Part shown: piece after piece, positions 25,350-36,615 of the stretch
Layout: each line of letters opens with the position of its first letter
How positions within the stretch are numbered: the first letter of the stretch is position 1
Source: Paenibacillus apiarius
GTDB lineage: Bacteria > Bacillota > Bacilli > Paenibacillales > Paenibacillaceae
DNA: 64,000 nucleotides
Assembly: GCF_017052585.1 (NCBI RefSeq)
Contig: NZ_JAFFHZ010000001.1
Coordinates: 806,001 to 870,000, forward strand
Direction: 5' to 3'
Position numbers and translations under genes: made by a program
Notes under the pieces: model-generated
Told to the model about the DNA's origin: nothing
Seen by the model: the letters and a program-made list of their open reading frames with translations, nothing else
Database searches by the model: none

Positions 25350-26360
25350 ATGAAGATAAAAACAGGATTTGCTCGCTTCATCGTGTTGGCTCTATGCGCA
25401 ATTGTTGGAATCAGCTCTCTAAGTTTGCCTTCAGCTTATGCGGCTTCGGCGCAAGTGCTCTATATCGGACCGGATGCATCCGTTATTTTGATTAAAGACG
25501 ACGCTGGCGATTATTATGTGAACGGCAACAAAATTTCTCAGCAAGGAAACATGAGATGGGAGCGGGTATTCGAAAATTCATGGTCAACGGGATACTTCAA
25601 ACGTTCTCAAACGATTAATTACTTCAATGGATCGAGTTCCTTGATTGCCGCTGTAGATGGCACTTACACCTCTCCATATACAGGGACTGTACAGAAGGCG
25701 CTGTTTCTTCAAGTCAAAAAAGTACACATGATAAACAGTGAAATGAGCTATTCTCAATCCGGACAGAACCCGGGAAAATGGGAGATTAAAAGAACCGATG
25801 TATTGGGTTTGGAAACCCCAAGGGATACTGAGGATTTTGACCCAGTTACGTATTTAGTAATAAATGCGGACACGGGAGCGGTTGTTGACTTTTATTCCAG
25901 CCTAAACCCTTACTACTACTCCAAAGCAGAAGTTCCTGAAGTATCCGTGAATAACAAATCCGAGACGATTGCAGTCCCGAAAGAAGCTCCCCAAGTTTCC
26001 CTGACCGCTCTCTCTGATACGTCTGCTACCTTAAGTTGGGGTGCCGTTCCACATGCTTTTATGTATGAAATCGAGAATAACGGACAGTCATTCCATGTGC
26101 TAACCCGCACGGCTTCCTTTGTGAATTTGACTCCGGCTTCTACGTACCAACTCCGTATCAGAGGGGCCAATCACCTTGGGGCCGGACCATGGCAGAACGT
26201 TGCGTTCCAGACTGAGCCTTCCACTTCCCAGCCACTGGCTCCTGAGTCAGCAGAGACCCAAGACATTCAACTTCAGCACACTACTCTATTGCAACCATCT
26301 GACTTCATTGTTCAGCAACTTGAGACGATAACAGAAGCGGCGTTATCCATCGTAAACTAG
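25350..26360 (+). CDS. secreted protein with C-terminal fibronectin type III domain
   Basis: A 336-residue exported protein. The N-terminal 31 residues form a signal peptide (cleavage near AYAAS). Residues about 32-190 are an uncharacterised beta-rich domain with many aromatic residues; about 210-295 form an FN3 domain (APQVSLTALSDTSATLSWGAVPHAFMYEIE ... ASTYQLRIRGANHLGAGPW). AAGGAGG lies eight bases before the ATG. No catalytic motif is recognised. It stands alone between the SDR remnant and serC; lower GC than its neighbours. Confidence 0.75.
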   Translation: MKIKTGFARFIVLALCAIVGISSLSLPSAYAASAQVLYIGPDASVILIKDDAGDYYVNGNKISQQGNMRWERVFENSWSTGYFKRSQTINYFNGSSSLIAAVDGTYTSPYTGTVQKALFLQVKKVHMINSEMSYSQSGQNPGKWEIKRTDVLGLETPRDTEDFDPVTYLVINADTGAVVDFYSSLNPYYYSKAEVPEVSVNNKSETIAVPKEAPQVSLTALSDTSATLSWGAVPHAFMYEIENNGQSFHVLTRTASFVNLTPASTYQLRIRGANHLGAGPWQNVAFQTEPSTSQPLAPESAETQDIQLQHTTLLQPSDFIVQQLETITEAALSIVN

Positions 26361-26412
26361 GAAACTACGCCTTATATCAACAACATTTTATATATCCGCC
26401 AAAACAAGCTAA

Positions 26413-26440
26413 CACCCCGCATGGAAAACCTTGCGGGGTG
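26413..26440. terminator. hairpin between convergent genes
   Basis: CACCCCGCA-loop-TGCGGGGTG, 9-bp perfect stem with a 10-base loop between the stops at 26360 and 26456. No clear T-run. Confidence 0.6.
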
Positions 26441-26455
26441 CAGTTACATCAATTA

Positions 26456-27550
26456 TTAACCGTTCTTCTGTTGGAATTGCTTCATGAACTGGGCCAACGC
26501 CTCGCAGCTTGCATATGGCACCGCATTGTAGATGGAAGCGCGCAGGCCGCCGACGCTGCGGTGTCCCTTCAGACCGACGAAGCCCGCTTCCCCGGCTTCC
26601 TTGATGAACCCCTTCTCCAGCTCCTCATCCGCCAGACGGAAGGTGACATTCATGATGGAACGGCTGTCGCGCGCCGCGCAGCCACGGTAGAAATCGCCGC
26701 TGTTATCAATGACGCCGTACAGCAGCTCGGCTTTCGCTTGATTATCCCGCTCAACCTGCTCCAAGCCCCCGCGCTCCTTCAACCACTGCAGCACGAGATT
26801 GACCATATATACGGAGAAGGAAGGCGGCGTATTGTATAGTGAATTGTTTTTATGATGGATGCTATAACGAAGCATGGATGGAATCGTCTTAGGGCTGTTC
26901 GCAAGCAATTCTTCCTTCGCGATGACGACCGTCACGCCTGATGGACCCAGGTTCTTCTGCGCGCCCGCGTAAATCATGCCGAACTTCGACACGTCCACTG
27001 GACGGCAGAGGATGTCGCTTGACATATCGGCAATCAGAGGCACCCCGCCCGTATCCGGGTAAGTCGCGAACTGTGTCCCCTCAATCGTTTCGTTGGAGGT
27101 GATGTGAACATATGCAGCGTTCTCCGGCGCTACAATCTCCTCCGGTGTCGGCATGCGCATGAATCGGTCGGATTCGGTAGAGGCAATTACTTGCGTCTCG
27201 CCGATAAGCTCCGCTTCCTTCACGGCCTTGCTCGCCCAGCTCCCTGTATTGACGTATGCGCCAACCTTGCCGCGTGCCAGCAAGTTCATCGGCACCATGG
27301 CGAACTGCGTGCTCGCCCCGCCCTGCAGGAACAACACGTCGTAGCCTTCAGGAATGTGGAGCAATTCCTTCAATAATTGCTTCGCTTCATTGTGAACCTG
27401 TTCGTAGACGGCGCCGCGGTGCGACATTTCCATAATGGACATGCCTTGACCCCGGAAGTCGACGAATTCGGATTGGGCCCGCTCCAAGACTTCCAGCGGC
27501 AGTGCAGCCGGACCGGCGTTAAAGTTGTACGCGCGTTGATGTTGTTCCAT
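26456..27550 (-). CDS. serC: phosphoserine aminotransferase
   Basis: A 364-residue PLP enzyme of fold type I class IV converting 3-phosphohydroxypyruvate and glutamate to phosphoserine in serine biosynthesis (and acting in pyridoxine synthesis in some bacteria). Signatures: YNFNAGPAALPLEVLERAQ at the start, MSIMEMSHRG, the phosphate-binding FLQGGAST, and the Schiff-base Lys in MIYAGAQKNLGPSGVTVVI. Length normal. Start ATG at 27550 with GAAGGTGGGAG upstream. It is alone; serA is not beside it. The 266-bp upstream region is structured. Confidence 0.95.
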   Translation of the reverse strand: MEQHQRAYNFNAGPAALPLEVLERAQSEFVDFRGQGMSIMEMSHRGAVYEQVHNEAKQLLKELLHIPEGYDVLFLQGGASTQFAMVPMNLLARGKVGAYVNTGSWASKAVKEAELIGETQVIASTESDRFMRMPTPEEIVAPENAAYVHITSNETIEGTQFATYPDTGGVPLIADMSSDILCRPVDVSKFGMIYAGAQKNLGPSGVTVVIAKEELLANSPKTIPSMLRYSIHHKNNSLYNTPPSFSVYMVNLVLQWLKERGGLEQVERDNQAKAELLYGVIDNSGDFYRGCAARDSRSIMNVTFRLADEELEKGFIKEAGEAGFVGLKGHRSVGGLRASIYNAVPYASCEALAQFMKQFQQKNG

Positions 27551-27816
27551 CGGTTTCTCCCACCTTCGTATTCTTGTCTATCGAATATTTTATCGATAAT
27601 CATAGCAGCAATTGGTTCCCGCTTCAAGGAGGTAACGCAAAAAAGTCTAGACTCGCCTACTTCGACCCTTGGTAGACTCGGAATGAGAGCAATAGCTCTC
27701 GATTATCATTCCAGGCGCCGTAATGGTGCAGGTGTGAATCATGGAGTTCCTTTGCTGGAGGGTTACCGCAATCACCCACTTCTGCAGGGCTTTCGCAATC
27801 TGAGATTCAGTCCGAG
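27551..27816. other. serC upstream region, structured, no gene assigned
   Basis: 266 bp. On the minus strand (serC sense) there is a hairpin GAGAGC-TATT-GCTCTC near 27690-27705 within a larger GGAATGA/TCATTCC pairing, and a short palindrome AGTCTAGACT followed by TTTTTT near 27640-27655. The T-box signature and known amino acid riboswitch cores were looked for and not found. An open frame of about 50 codons exists but has no recognisable product. Confidence 0.35.
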
Positions 27817-28398
27817 TTACTTAAGTAATGTGAGCGCCGTTGCGATTGCATTGTCAACAAAGGAACGTTGTGGACGCGACTTCATCATGACCGTTAGCCC
27901 AATTAACGCTACGATCAGCGCTTGCGCTAAAGACTTTGCGTCTGTGTGGGCTTCGAGCTCGCCTGATTGAATTCCTCGTTCTATCGTCTCCTGAAAAATG
28001 ACGGCCAGGTACATTTGATGTTCTCTGGTCAAGATTTCGAACTTCTCATCATGAGGCGCAAGTTCGACCATGGTATTGATACAAAAGCAGCCCCGACTAC
28101 GATCTTCTGCATATTCCTCCGCAATCACCCCTGCAAAGAAAGTGGAGAATGCTTCTTTTACAGATGGATGGCTTTGAAGTCTAGCTCGTACCTCGGAAGC
28201 ACGGGACATCGTGTATCTGCGAAGCGCGGCTTCGAACAATTCTTTCTTGTCTCCAAAGGCAGAATATATGCTGGGGCGTTGAATGCCCATTCTAGAAGTG
28301 AGATCACTTAATGAGGTAGCTTCATATCCCTTCTCCCAAAATAACTGCATCGCTGCATCTAATACTTGTTCCTCGTCAAATTCTCGGGTTCTTGCCAT
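27817..28398 (-). CDS. TetR/AcrR family transcriptional regulator
   Basis: A 193-residue repressor. The helix-turn-helix (residues 10-55: EEQVLDAAMQLFWEKGYEATSLSDLTSRMGIQRPSIYSAFGDKKELFEAAL) is a strong match to the LmrA/YxaF-like TetR group. The ligand domain contains SRGCFCINTMVELAP, a feature common in that group. It is divergent from the MFS transporter at 28699, and similar palindromes lie before each gene, so it most likely represses both itself and the transporter/oxidoreductase cluster. Confidence 0.9.
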   Translation of the reverse strand: MARTREFDEEQVLDAAMQLFWEKGYEATSLSDLTSRMGIQRPSIYSAFGDKKELFEAALRRYTMSRASEVRARLQSHPSVKEAFSTFFAGVIAEEYAEDRSRGCFCINTMVELAPHDEKFEILTREHQMYLAVIFQETIERGIQSGELEAHTDAKSLAQALIVALIGLTVMMKSRPQRSFVDNAIATALTLLK

Positions 28399-28479
28399 TA
28401 GGGAATACCTCTCTTTACGCTTGAATTTTATTTATTGCTTAAGGTGCAGTGTCTAGGTGGCTACAATCGCCTCTTTTAT

Positions 28480-28658
28480 ATACCGAATAGTATGTTATTA
28501 TTGTATAATTAGCTGTTTATTATGTCAAACGCAGGTTGGACTATCCTAATAAGCGAAGCAAAAAACTAACTTGAAAACAATCAAATCAAATAAAATGATT
28601 GACAGCACAAGTAAGCGCGAGATATATTTACGTATAATTATAATGTACCAATCGGTAC
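28480..28658. promoter_or_regulatory. divergent operator region of the tetR-MFS cluster
   Basis: Two related palindromes: ATACC-GAAT-AGTAT (28480-28493, one mismatch) nearer the tetR gene and GTACC-AATC-GGTAC (28645-28658, perfect) just before the MFS start. AT-rich promoter sequence lies between. Likely sites for the TetR protein encoded at 27817-28398. Confidence 0.55.
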
Positions 28659-28698
28659 GTTATATATACTGGCATCTAACATGAATGGAGGGGAAGAT

Positions 28699-29973
28699 GT
28701 GTACAAAACGGAGGAGGTTATCGAAAAAGAAGCACTTCACGCCGAAATAAAGGCCGATTCACCGCAAACAGCACAGAGCATGTCTGATGCAGATCAACGT
28801 GCCCCCATGTCTCGCCCTGTGACACTATTGTTTGCGGCTGCCTGCGGAATGTCGGTCGCCAATATTTATTTCGCGCAGCCATTGCTCGATCAACTGTCGA
28901 GTGAGTTCGGTATTGACCATTCCATTGTCGGCATCGTTATTACCATTACTCAAATCTTTTATGGATTAGGATTGCTGTTGCTGGTACCGCTTGGAGACTT
29001 TCTGAACCAGCGCCGCTTGATTATCGGTCAGATGTTACTGTCCACGATAGCTTTGGGAATCGTTGGAACTTCAACCACTAGCAGCATACTATTTGCAGGG
29101 ATGGCACTGGTGGGGCTGCTTGCCGTGGTGACTCAGACTCTTGTGGCGTTTGCGGCAACTATGGCTGCCCCTGCCGAGCGGGGGCGTGTCGTTGGCATGG
29201 TAACAAGCGGAATTGTAATCGGCATACTTCTTGCGCGGTCCATTTCAGGGATACTAACAGATCTTGCGGGTTGGCGTTCCGTATATCTAGTCTCTGCGGC
29301 GTTGATGCTTCTGATGATCTGTATGTTTCTCAGAGTGCTGCCTCATGTTGAGCGTGAGGTACATTCATTGTCATATCCCAAGTTGCTAGGATCGGTGCTT
29401 ATGTTGTTCATACAAGAACGGACGTTACGCATCCGTTCTATACTGGCTCTGCTTATATTTGCGGATTTCAGCATATTGTGGACTTCGCTTGTGCTGCCCC
29501 TTAGTGGGCCGCCATTATCGCTGACGCATAGCGCAATAGGAGCATTCGGTATTGCAGGAGTAGCAGGAGCGTTAGCTGCTGCACGAGCGGGGAAGCTGGC
29601 TGACCTAGGTTATGGTCAGAGGACAACGGGAATTGCTTTGATGCTGTTGCTAGTTTCATGGCTGTTCATCAGTCGTATAGAGCAATCGTTACTCGCATTA
29701 GTTATAGGTATCGTTCTGCTTGACCTGGCAGTGCAGGCCGTACATGTTACGAATCAAACGATGATCCTGCCACTGCGTATGGATGCTCGCAGCCGAATTA
29801 CTGCCGGATATATGGTGTTCTATTCAATTGGCAGTGCTGGCGGTTCAATTGCTTCGACTCATACGTATGCGCACTACGGATGGGAAGGAGTATGCTTGCT
29901 AGGTGCTTCCGTTAGCACTGCAGCTCTTCTCTTCTGGACAATGACAAGACGCACTACGGCTGCACGCCACTAG
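28699..29973 (+). CDS. MFS transporter, drug efflux type
   Basis: A 424-residue major facilitator with 12 predicted helices. After a hydrophilic N-terminus of about 40 residues, the first helices carry the YdhP/arabinose-exporter-like AACGMSVANIYFAQPLLDQLSSEFGI and the loop GDFLNQRRLI corresponding to motif A. Probable proton-driven exporter; substrate unknown. GTG at 28699 has GGAGGGG five bases upstream; the in-frame ATG at 28681 lacks one. The gene is controlled, by position, by the divergent TetR protein and followed by a luciferase-like oxidoreductase. Confidence 0.87.
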   Translation: MYKTEEVIEKEALHAEIKADSPQTAQSMSDADQRAPMSRPVTLLFAAACGMSVANIYFAQPLLDQLSSEFGIDHSIVGIVITITQIFYGLGLLLLVPLGDFLNQRRLIIGQMLLSTIALGIVGTSTTSSILFAGMALVGLLAVVTQTLVAFAATMAAPAERGRVVGMVTSGIVIGILLARSISGILTDLAGWRSVYLVSAALMLLMICMFLRVLPHVEREVHSLSYPKLLGSVLMLFIQERTLRIRSILALLIFADFSILWTSLVLPLSGPPLSLTHSAIGAFGIAGVAGALAAARAGKLADLGYGQRTTGIALMLLLVSWLFISRIEQSLLALVIGIVLLDLAVQAVHVTNQTMILPLRMDARSRITAGYMVFYSIGSAGGSIASTHTYAHYGWEGVCLLGASVSTAALLFWTMTRRTTAARH

Positions 29974-30135
29974 AGTAAGTTATTGTCCCCTGACATCGAT
30001 ATGAACATAACAGCCTCATCAAGCGGATTGACACACCTATCTGCTCCAGCAGAAATGAGTAATAGTTCGAAATCAAGATATACGACCTTGAATTAAGCGG
30101 TTGAGGGAGAAAAATCGAAAGAGGAGAGATGCTCC

Positions 30136-31188
30136 ATGGAAATAGGTATTACTTCGTTCGTAGAAACAACGCCGAATATTCAGACTGGTGAAGTGATGAG
30201 TCACGCACAGCGATTACGTGAAGTAGTCGAAGAAATCGTCCTTGCGGATCAAGTGGGACTTGATGTGTTTGGCGTAGGTGAGCATCATCGGAAAGATTAT
30301 GCGGCTTCTTCACCAGCAGTTGTGTTGTCTGCTGCTGCCTCCCTAACCACACGGATTCGGCTCACCAGTGCTGTGACAGTCCTTTCATCAGCTGATCCCG
30401 TACGCGTCTTTCAGGATTTTGCTACGCTCGATGGCATCTCAAATGGACGTGCCGAGATCATGGCGGGCAGGGGTTCCTTTATTGAATCCTTTCCCTTGTT
30501 TGGTTATGACTTAAATGACTATGAGGAGTTATTTAATGAACAATTGGAACTGCTTCTGAAAATACGGGAATCCGAGAAAGTAATATGGAGGGGAGGCCAT
30601 CGGCCATCGATTGATAATTTGGGTGTGTACCCGCGGCCCGTTCAGGACCCTTTGCCAATATGGATTGGCAGCGGAGGTAATGAAGAGTCCGCTGTTCGTG
30701 CAGGTCTGCTGGGCTTGCCATTGATACTGGCGATCATTGGTGGAAGCCCGACGCATTTTGCACCGCTTGTGCAGCTTTACAAGAAGGCGGCAGCACACGC
30801 TGGACATGATGTATCGCGGCTTCAGGTGGGGTCTCATTCGATAGGATTCGTTGCAGAGAATACGGAACTTGCGGCAGATACATTTTTCCCCTCTACCCAG
30901 GCCGGTATGAATAAGCTCGGCAAAGAGCGGGGGTGGTCTTATTACGACCGTTCCAGCTTTGATGCCGCACGACGCTTTGATGGTGCGTTGTATGTCGGTG
31001 ATCCGGACACAGTTGCCCAAAAGATCATCCACCTTCGCAAGCATGTAGGCATTACACGCTTTATGATGTATGTACCATTAAGCACGATGCCGCATGACCA
31101 AGTCTTGCGGGCCATAGAACTGCTCGGAACAGAGGTTGCTCCCCGGGTGCGAGAGGAAATTGCCAAGTGGGAAGCTGAGATGGAATAA
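30136..31188 (+). CDS. LLM-class flavin-dependent oxidoreductase
   Basis: A 350-residue bacterial-luciferase-like TIM-barrel protein using F420 or FMN. Visible family features are FGVGEHHRKDYAASSPAVVLSAAASLT, LTSAVTVLSSADPVRVFQDFATLDGISNGRAEIMAGRGSF and PLPIWIGSGGNEESAVRAG. Members act in oxidative degradation of xenobiotics or in redox detoxification; no substrate can be inferred. GAGGAGAG precedes the ATG. It lies 162 bp behind the MFS gene, so it may be read through from the same TetR-controlled promoter. Confidence 0.88.
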   Translation: MEIGITSFVETTPNIQTGEVMSHAQRLREVVEEIVLADQVGLDVFGVGEHHRKDYAASSPAVVLSAAASLTTRIRLTSAVTVLSSADPVRVFQDFATLDGISNGRAEIMAGRGSFIESFPLFGYDLNDYEELFNEQLELLLKIRESEKVIWRGGHRPSIDNLGVYPRPVQDPLPIWIGSGGNEESAVRAGLLGLPLILAIIGGSPTHFAPLVQLYKKAAAHAGHDVSRLQVGSHSIGFVAENTELAADTFFPSTQAGMNKLGKERGWSYYDRSSFDAARRFDGALYVGDPDTVAQKIIHLRKHVGITRFMMYVPLSTMPHDQVLRAIELLGTEVAPRVREEIAKWEAEME

Positions 31189-31261
31189 GGAGCATCCATT
31201 CATTCGCAATTCAGAGAACGAGGATCGAATCTGGTCTCATTATATTATTGGAGGGGTTTAC

Positions 31262-31453
31262 ATGAATATTGACAGTCGAGTATTACCAGAATTAAGACAG
31301 GCGTTCGCACAATTTCCAGGCTTTCAATTGGAGGAGAATTTAGAGTGGAGCAGAAGTCTATTGTCGAATCCACCTTTGGAGAAGTCAGAGCACGTCCACA
31401 CGACCAGCCGAATGATTCCAGGCGCTGCAGGTGAGATGCTGTTGAGCAAATGA
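31262..31453 (+). pseudogene. truncated alpha/beta hydrolase (N-terminal 63 residues)
   Basis: GGAGGGG and an ATG open a 63-codon frame starting MNIDSRVLPELRQAF and ending RMIPGAAGEMLLSK, then TGA. This is the N-terminal cap region that precedes the HGGG oxyanion motif in hormone-sensitive-lipase-type hydrolases; the catalytic domain is absent. The next 400 bp contain no hydrolase sequence. It follows the LLM gene by 73 bp and was probably the last gene of the cluster. Confidence 0.6.
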
Positions 31454-31657
31454 CTGAGCAATCTGATGATGAAATTATGCAATCGCGGGACGATAACAGC
31501 GATTTTGCAAAAAAAGCAAAGATGCTTCCTGTAACTTTTGTAGTCAAAGCAAGAAAACTATAGTATCCTATAGCTTAATCATGACTAGCAAATTTTTAAT
31601 ACATCGCCATTCAAATTCAACATTTCCCATAGTTCTATCTCATCTTTATCTGAGCAT

Positions 31658-31702
31658 TTAAGCAGACTTGTGTCTCACATAAAACGACATAAGTCTGCTT
31701 AA
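31658..31702. terminator. inverted repeat in the gene-free stretch 31454-31856
   Basis: TTAAGCAGACTT (31658-31669) and AAGTCTGCTTAA (31691-31702) form a perfect 12-bp stem with a 21-base loop. It could end transcription from both sides. Nothing else was recognised in this 403-bp interval. Confidence 0.45.
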
Positions 31703-31856
31703 TTACATTTTTGTACATATGTTATTAAATTGGCTTCAGGCCTTACCCCATGAGGCTTTGTATAAGATGTGTAACAATTTATAACCCCTATGGTTTTTGC
31801 AAATAATCATTTCTCGAAAATCATATCTACTAACGGGATAATTTCCGCCTAAAAGC

Positions 31857-32459
31857 TTATTTTTGAGAATCAAGAATAAACATAGATGCATCATGTCCCA
31901 TGAATATTTTACTTCCATTATAAAAAGTTTTGGATTGAATATTCCTGTACCCTATTTTAGTCATAATGTCAGTTAGCTTTACTTGATTAAATCCGTTATG
32001 AACTATATCTGAAACTACTTTTTCATTTTTATTAAAATCTACGATTAGTAAATGTCCTCCTTCATTTAGAACATCAAATAATCTTGATAAAACTAATTCA
32101 ACATCATCAATATGGAGTAGAACCTGAGCCATAAAAATATAGTCAGCATGTAAATCCGATAGACCTTTCTCTTCAAAATCAAAGCATAATGTATCTACAT
32201 TCTGAATATTAAAACCAGAAATTTTTTGCTTTATTTGATTTATCATGTGTTGTGAAGTATCCAGAAAAAGCATTGAATTAAAATCGTTTAACAAGTTCAT
32301 TCCGACAAGACCAGTTCCACACCCAAAATCAATAGCATGCTTACTATTAGCGTCAACTAAATACTCACGAATGGCATCAGATGATACCTTTGCAATTTGA
32401 ATTCTTTCAGAAGTGTCATATATATTAGCTATCATTTCAAACTTATCCGTATTTCCCAT
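31857..32459 (-). CDS. class I SAM-dependent methyltransferase
   Basis: A 200-residue methyltransferase with the SAM motif I HAIDFGCGTGLVGMNLL (about residues 45-60), an acidic residue closing beta-2 (FLDTSQHMI), and the post-motif regions YIFMAQVLLHIDD and GGHLLIVDFNKNE. The substrate is unknown. ATG at 32459 is favoured by GAGAGG five bases upstream. The gene is clearly more AT-rich than most of the window, suggesting transfer. It lies just downstream of, and co-oriented with, the resistance operon, but 254 bp away. Confidence 0.85.
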   Translation of the reverse strand: MGNTDKFEMIANIYDTSERIQIAKVSSDAIREYLVDANSKHAIDFGCGTGLVGMNLLNDFNSMLFLDTSQHMINQIKQKISGFNIQNVDTLCFDFEEKGLSDLHADYIFMAQVLLHIDDVELVLSRLFDVLNEGGHLLIVDFNKNEKVVSDIVHNGFNQVKLTDIMTKIGYRNIQSKTFYNGSKIFMGHDASMFILDSQK

Positions 32460-32712
32460 TATTACCTCTCCAATCTGCCTTAATAAAATCATGAATACAA
32501 CAATATAGAATGATATTCTATCGAAGCATTAGCATTTAGTCCACATTCTTATTAGTGCTTATGGTTGTCCAATGCTTTATTCTCGTTCGTCGGGACCGTG
32601 CATGCGTCCAGGTAGATAAAAGAACGAACGGGATAACCGCCCTTTTATCCATGACAGGTTGCATTTAATGCCGTCCATTATGGCAGAGACTCTTACTTGA
32701 CGTATTCAGCCA

Positions 32713-35313
<2,601 letters not shown>

Positions 35314-36360
35314 CTATCCATTAATTTTAGAATCAGCTCGGTATAACTGACCACATGCCGCATTAATGTCCGATCCGAATTGAGTTCGAACCGTAACGTT
35401 CACACCATATATTTTCAACGTCTGAACGAACATATTGATCCTTTCGGGATCAGATGGCAAGTAGCTTTGAGGCGTCACTTCTGTCGAATTGTAGGGAATT
35501 AGGTTCACGTGGTAGAGATGTTCCCAAGATCCCCTTCCCCTTAACAGAGCGGCAACCGCTTTCGCATGCTCTGCCGAGTCGTTGAACCCTCGAAGAAGAA
35601 TATACGCGATATACACCTTTCTTCCCGTATGTCGGATATGACGATCCAATGTATTCAGCACGTCGCGGAGCGGAAACCGCTTATTAATCGGCATCAGTTC
35701 GTTCCGCTGCTCGTCGAACGGCGAATGCATCGAGAAGGTTAGATTGACCTGAGGAAACTCCCGCGTCAACCTATCGATTCCTGGCAACAGGCCGATGGTG
35801 GAAATCGTAATCCTTCTATGTCCTAAACCGAAGAGATTCGGGTTGGTCAAAATCGCCAGCGCATCGAAAAGGTGCGGGTTGGCGAGCGCCTCCCCCATGC
35901 CCATGAAGGACACGCTGTCCAAGGCGTGGCCGTTCAAGTGAAAGTGAAGCAATTGGTCGGTAATTTCGTCGGCGGTCAGATTTCGTTTCAGGCCGATGGT
36001 ACCAGTGGCGCAAAAGCGGCATCCGAACCCGCAGCCGCACTGCGTGGAAATACAATACGATTTCCATCCCCGTTTATAGGAAAGTCTTACGGCCTCCACA
36101 CGTTCGCCACCACCGATGGCAAACAACACCTTGCTGACCTGCTGCGATGTGAGTTCCTTTACCGGAATAACGCTGGAGACGTACGAACCAAGCGTCCGGG
36201 CCAACTCTTCTCGCAAAAATGTAGGCAGTATGGTGATCCGTTCGTATTCAGCAATTTTTTGTTTGAAAATAGCGTCTATAATTTGACCATACCGGTACGC
36301 AGGCTGCTTGTATTTGGACAAAATCTGCCCAATCGTATCGTATTTCGAGGTTGGTTTCAT
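35314..36360 (-). CDS. cfr: Cfr-type 23S rRNA (adenine-2503-C8) methyltransferase
   Basis: A 348-residue radical-SAM enzyme that methylates C8 of A2503 in 23S rRNA, giving resistance to phenicols, lincosamides, oxazolidinones, pleuromutilins and streptogramin A. The iron-sulfur motif is C110-GFG-C114-RF-C117, and the methyl-carrier and resolving cysteines correspond to C103 and C336 (SYCISTQCGC and NAACGQL). EITDQLLHFH and SFMGMGEALAN, plus the overall length of 348, fit Cfr/Clb better than housekeeping RlmN, which is longer at the N-terminus. AAGGAG precedes the ATG. It lies between the 39-residue ORF and rph. Environmental Bacillales carry intrinsic Cfr-like (Clb) genes. Confidence 0.9.
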   Translation of the reverse strand: MKPTSKYDTIGQILSKYKQPAYRYGQIIDAIFKQKIAEYERITILPTFLREELARTLGSYVSSVIPVKELTSQQVSKVLFAIGGGERVEAVRLSYKRGWKSYCISTQCGCGFGCRFCATGTIGLKRNLTADEITDQLLHFHLNGHALDSVSFMGMGEALANPHLFDALAILTNPNLFGLGHRRITISTIGLLPGIDRLTREFPQVNLTFSMHSPFDEQRNELMPINKRFPLRDVLNTLDRHIRHTGRKVYIAYILLRGFNDSAEHAKAVAALLRGRGSWEHLYHVNLIPYNSTEVTPQSYLPSDPERINMFVQTLKIYGVNVTVRTQFGSDINAACGQLYRADSKING

Positions 36361-36472
36361 GTGTTCTCCTTACCGCCGGAGAAAATGCAGAAAAGCAACC
36401 GTCATCCAGCGCTTACATGCGTCTTTCACCAACTACGCAGGAAAAAACACGATGCGTTTACGGACATAATCG

Positions 36473-36592
36473 CTACGTGCATCTGTCGATAGATTGGTAT
36501 ACCTCCGGCAACAGATTCATTTTTTTGTGAACCGGGTCAATCGATAGGAACCGGTTCACATAATCATCTACAACCTCAACCTCAATGCTCAT
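36473..36592 (-). CDS. 39-residue ORF between ABC-F and cfr
   Basis: A short ORF (MSIEVEVVDDYVNRFL at the N-terminus, acidic) starts 23 bases after the ABC-F stop with a perfect AGGAGG nine bases before its ATG (an in-frame ATG at 36601 directly abuts the site). It ends with TAG at 36473, 112 bases before cfr. I recognise no family. It may be a coupling or leader peptide for cfr, or the surviving start of a lost gene, since another frame after it also looks partly coding. Confidence 0.5.
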   Translation of the reverse strand: MSIEVEVVDDYVNRFLSIDPVHKKMNLLPEVYQSIDRCT

Positions 36593-36615
36593 TGTTTTCA
36601 TCCTCCTAGAGTGTG

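Noticed and set aside
27551..27816. Serine T-box leader or glycine riboswitch in front of serC
   Set aside because: No GGGTGGNACCGCG-type T-box sequence or glycine aptamer core could be found on the minus strand.
35314..36360. Housekeeping RlmN
   Set aside because: The N-terminus and length (348) and the EITDQ/FMGMGEALAN regions follow Cfr-type proteins, and the gene lies in a resistance operon. RlmN and Cfr share the same catalytic cysteines, so a phylogeny would still be the decisive test.
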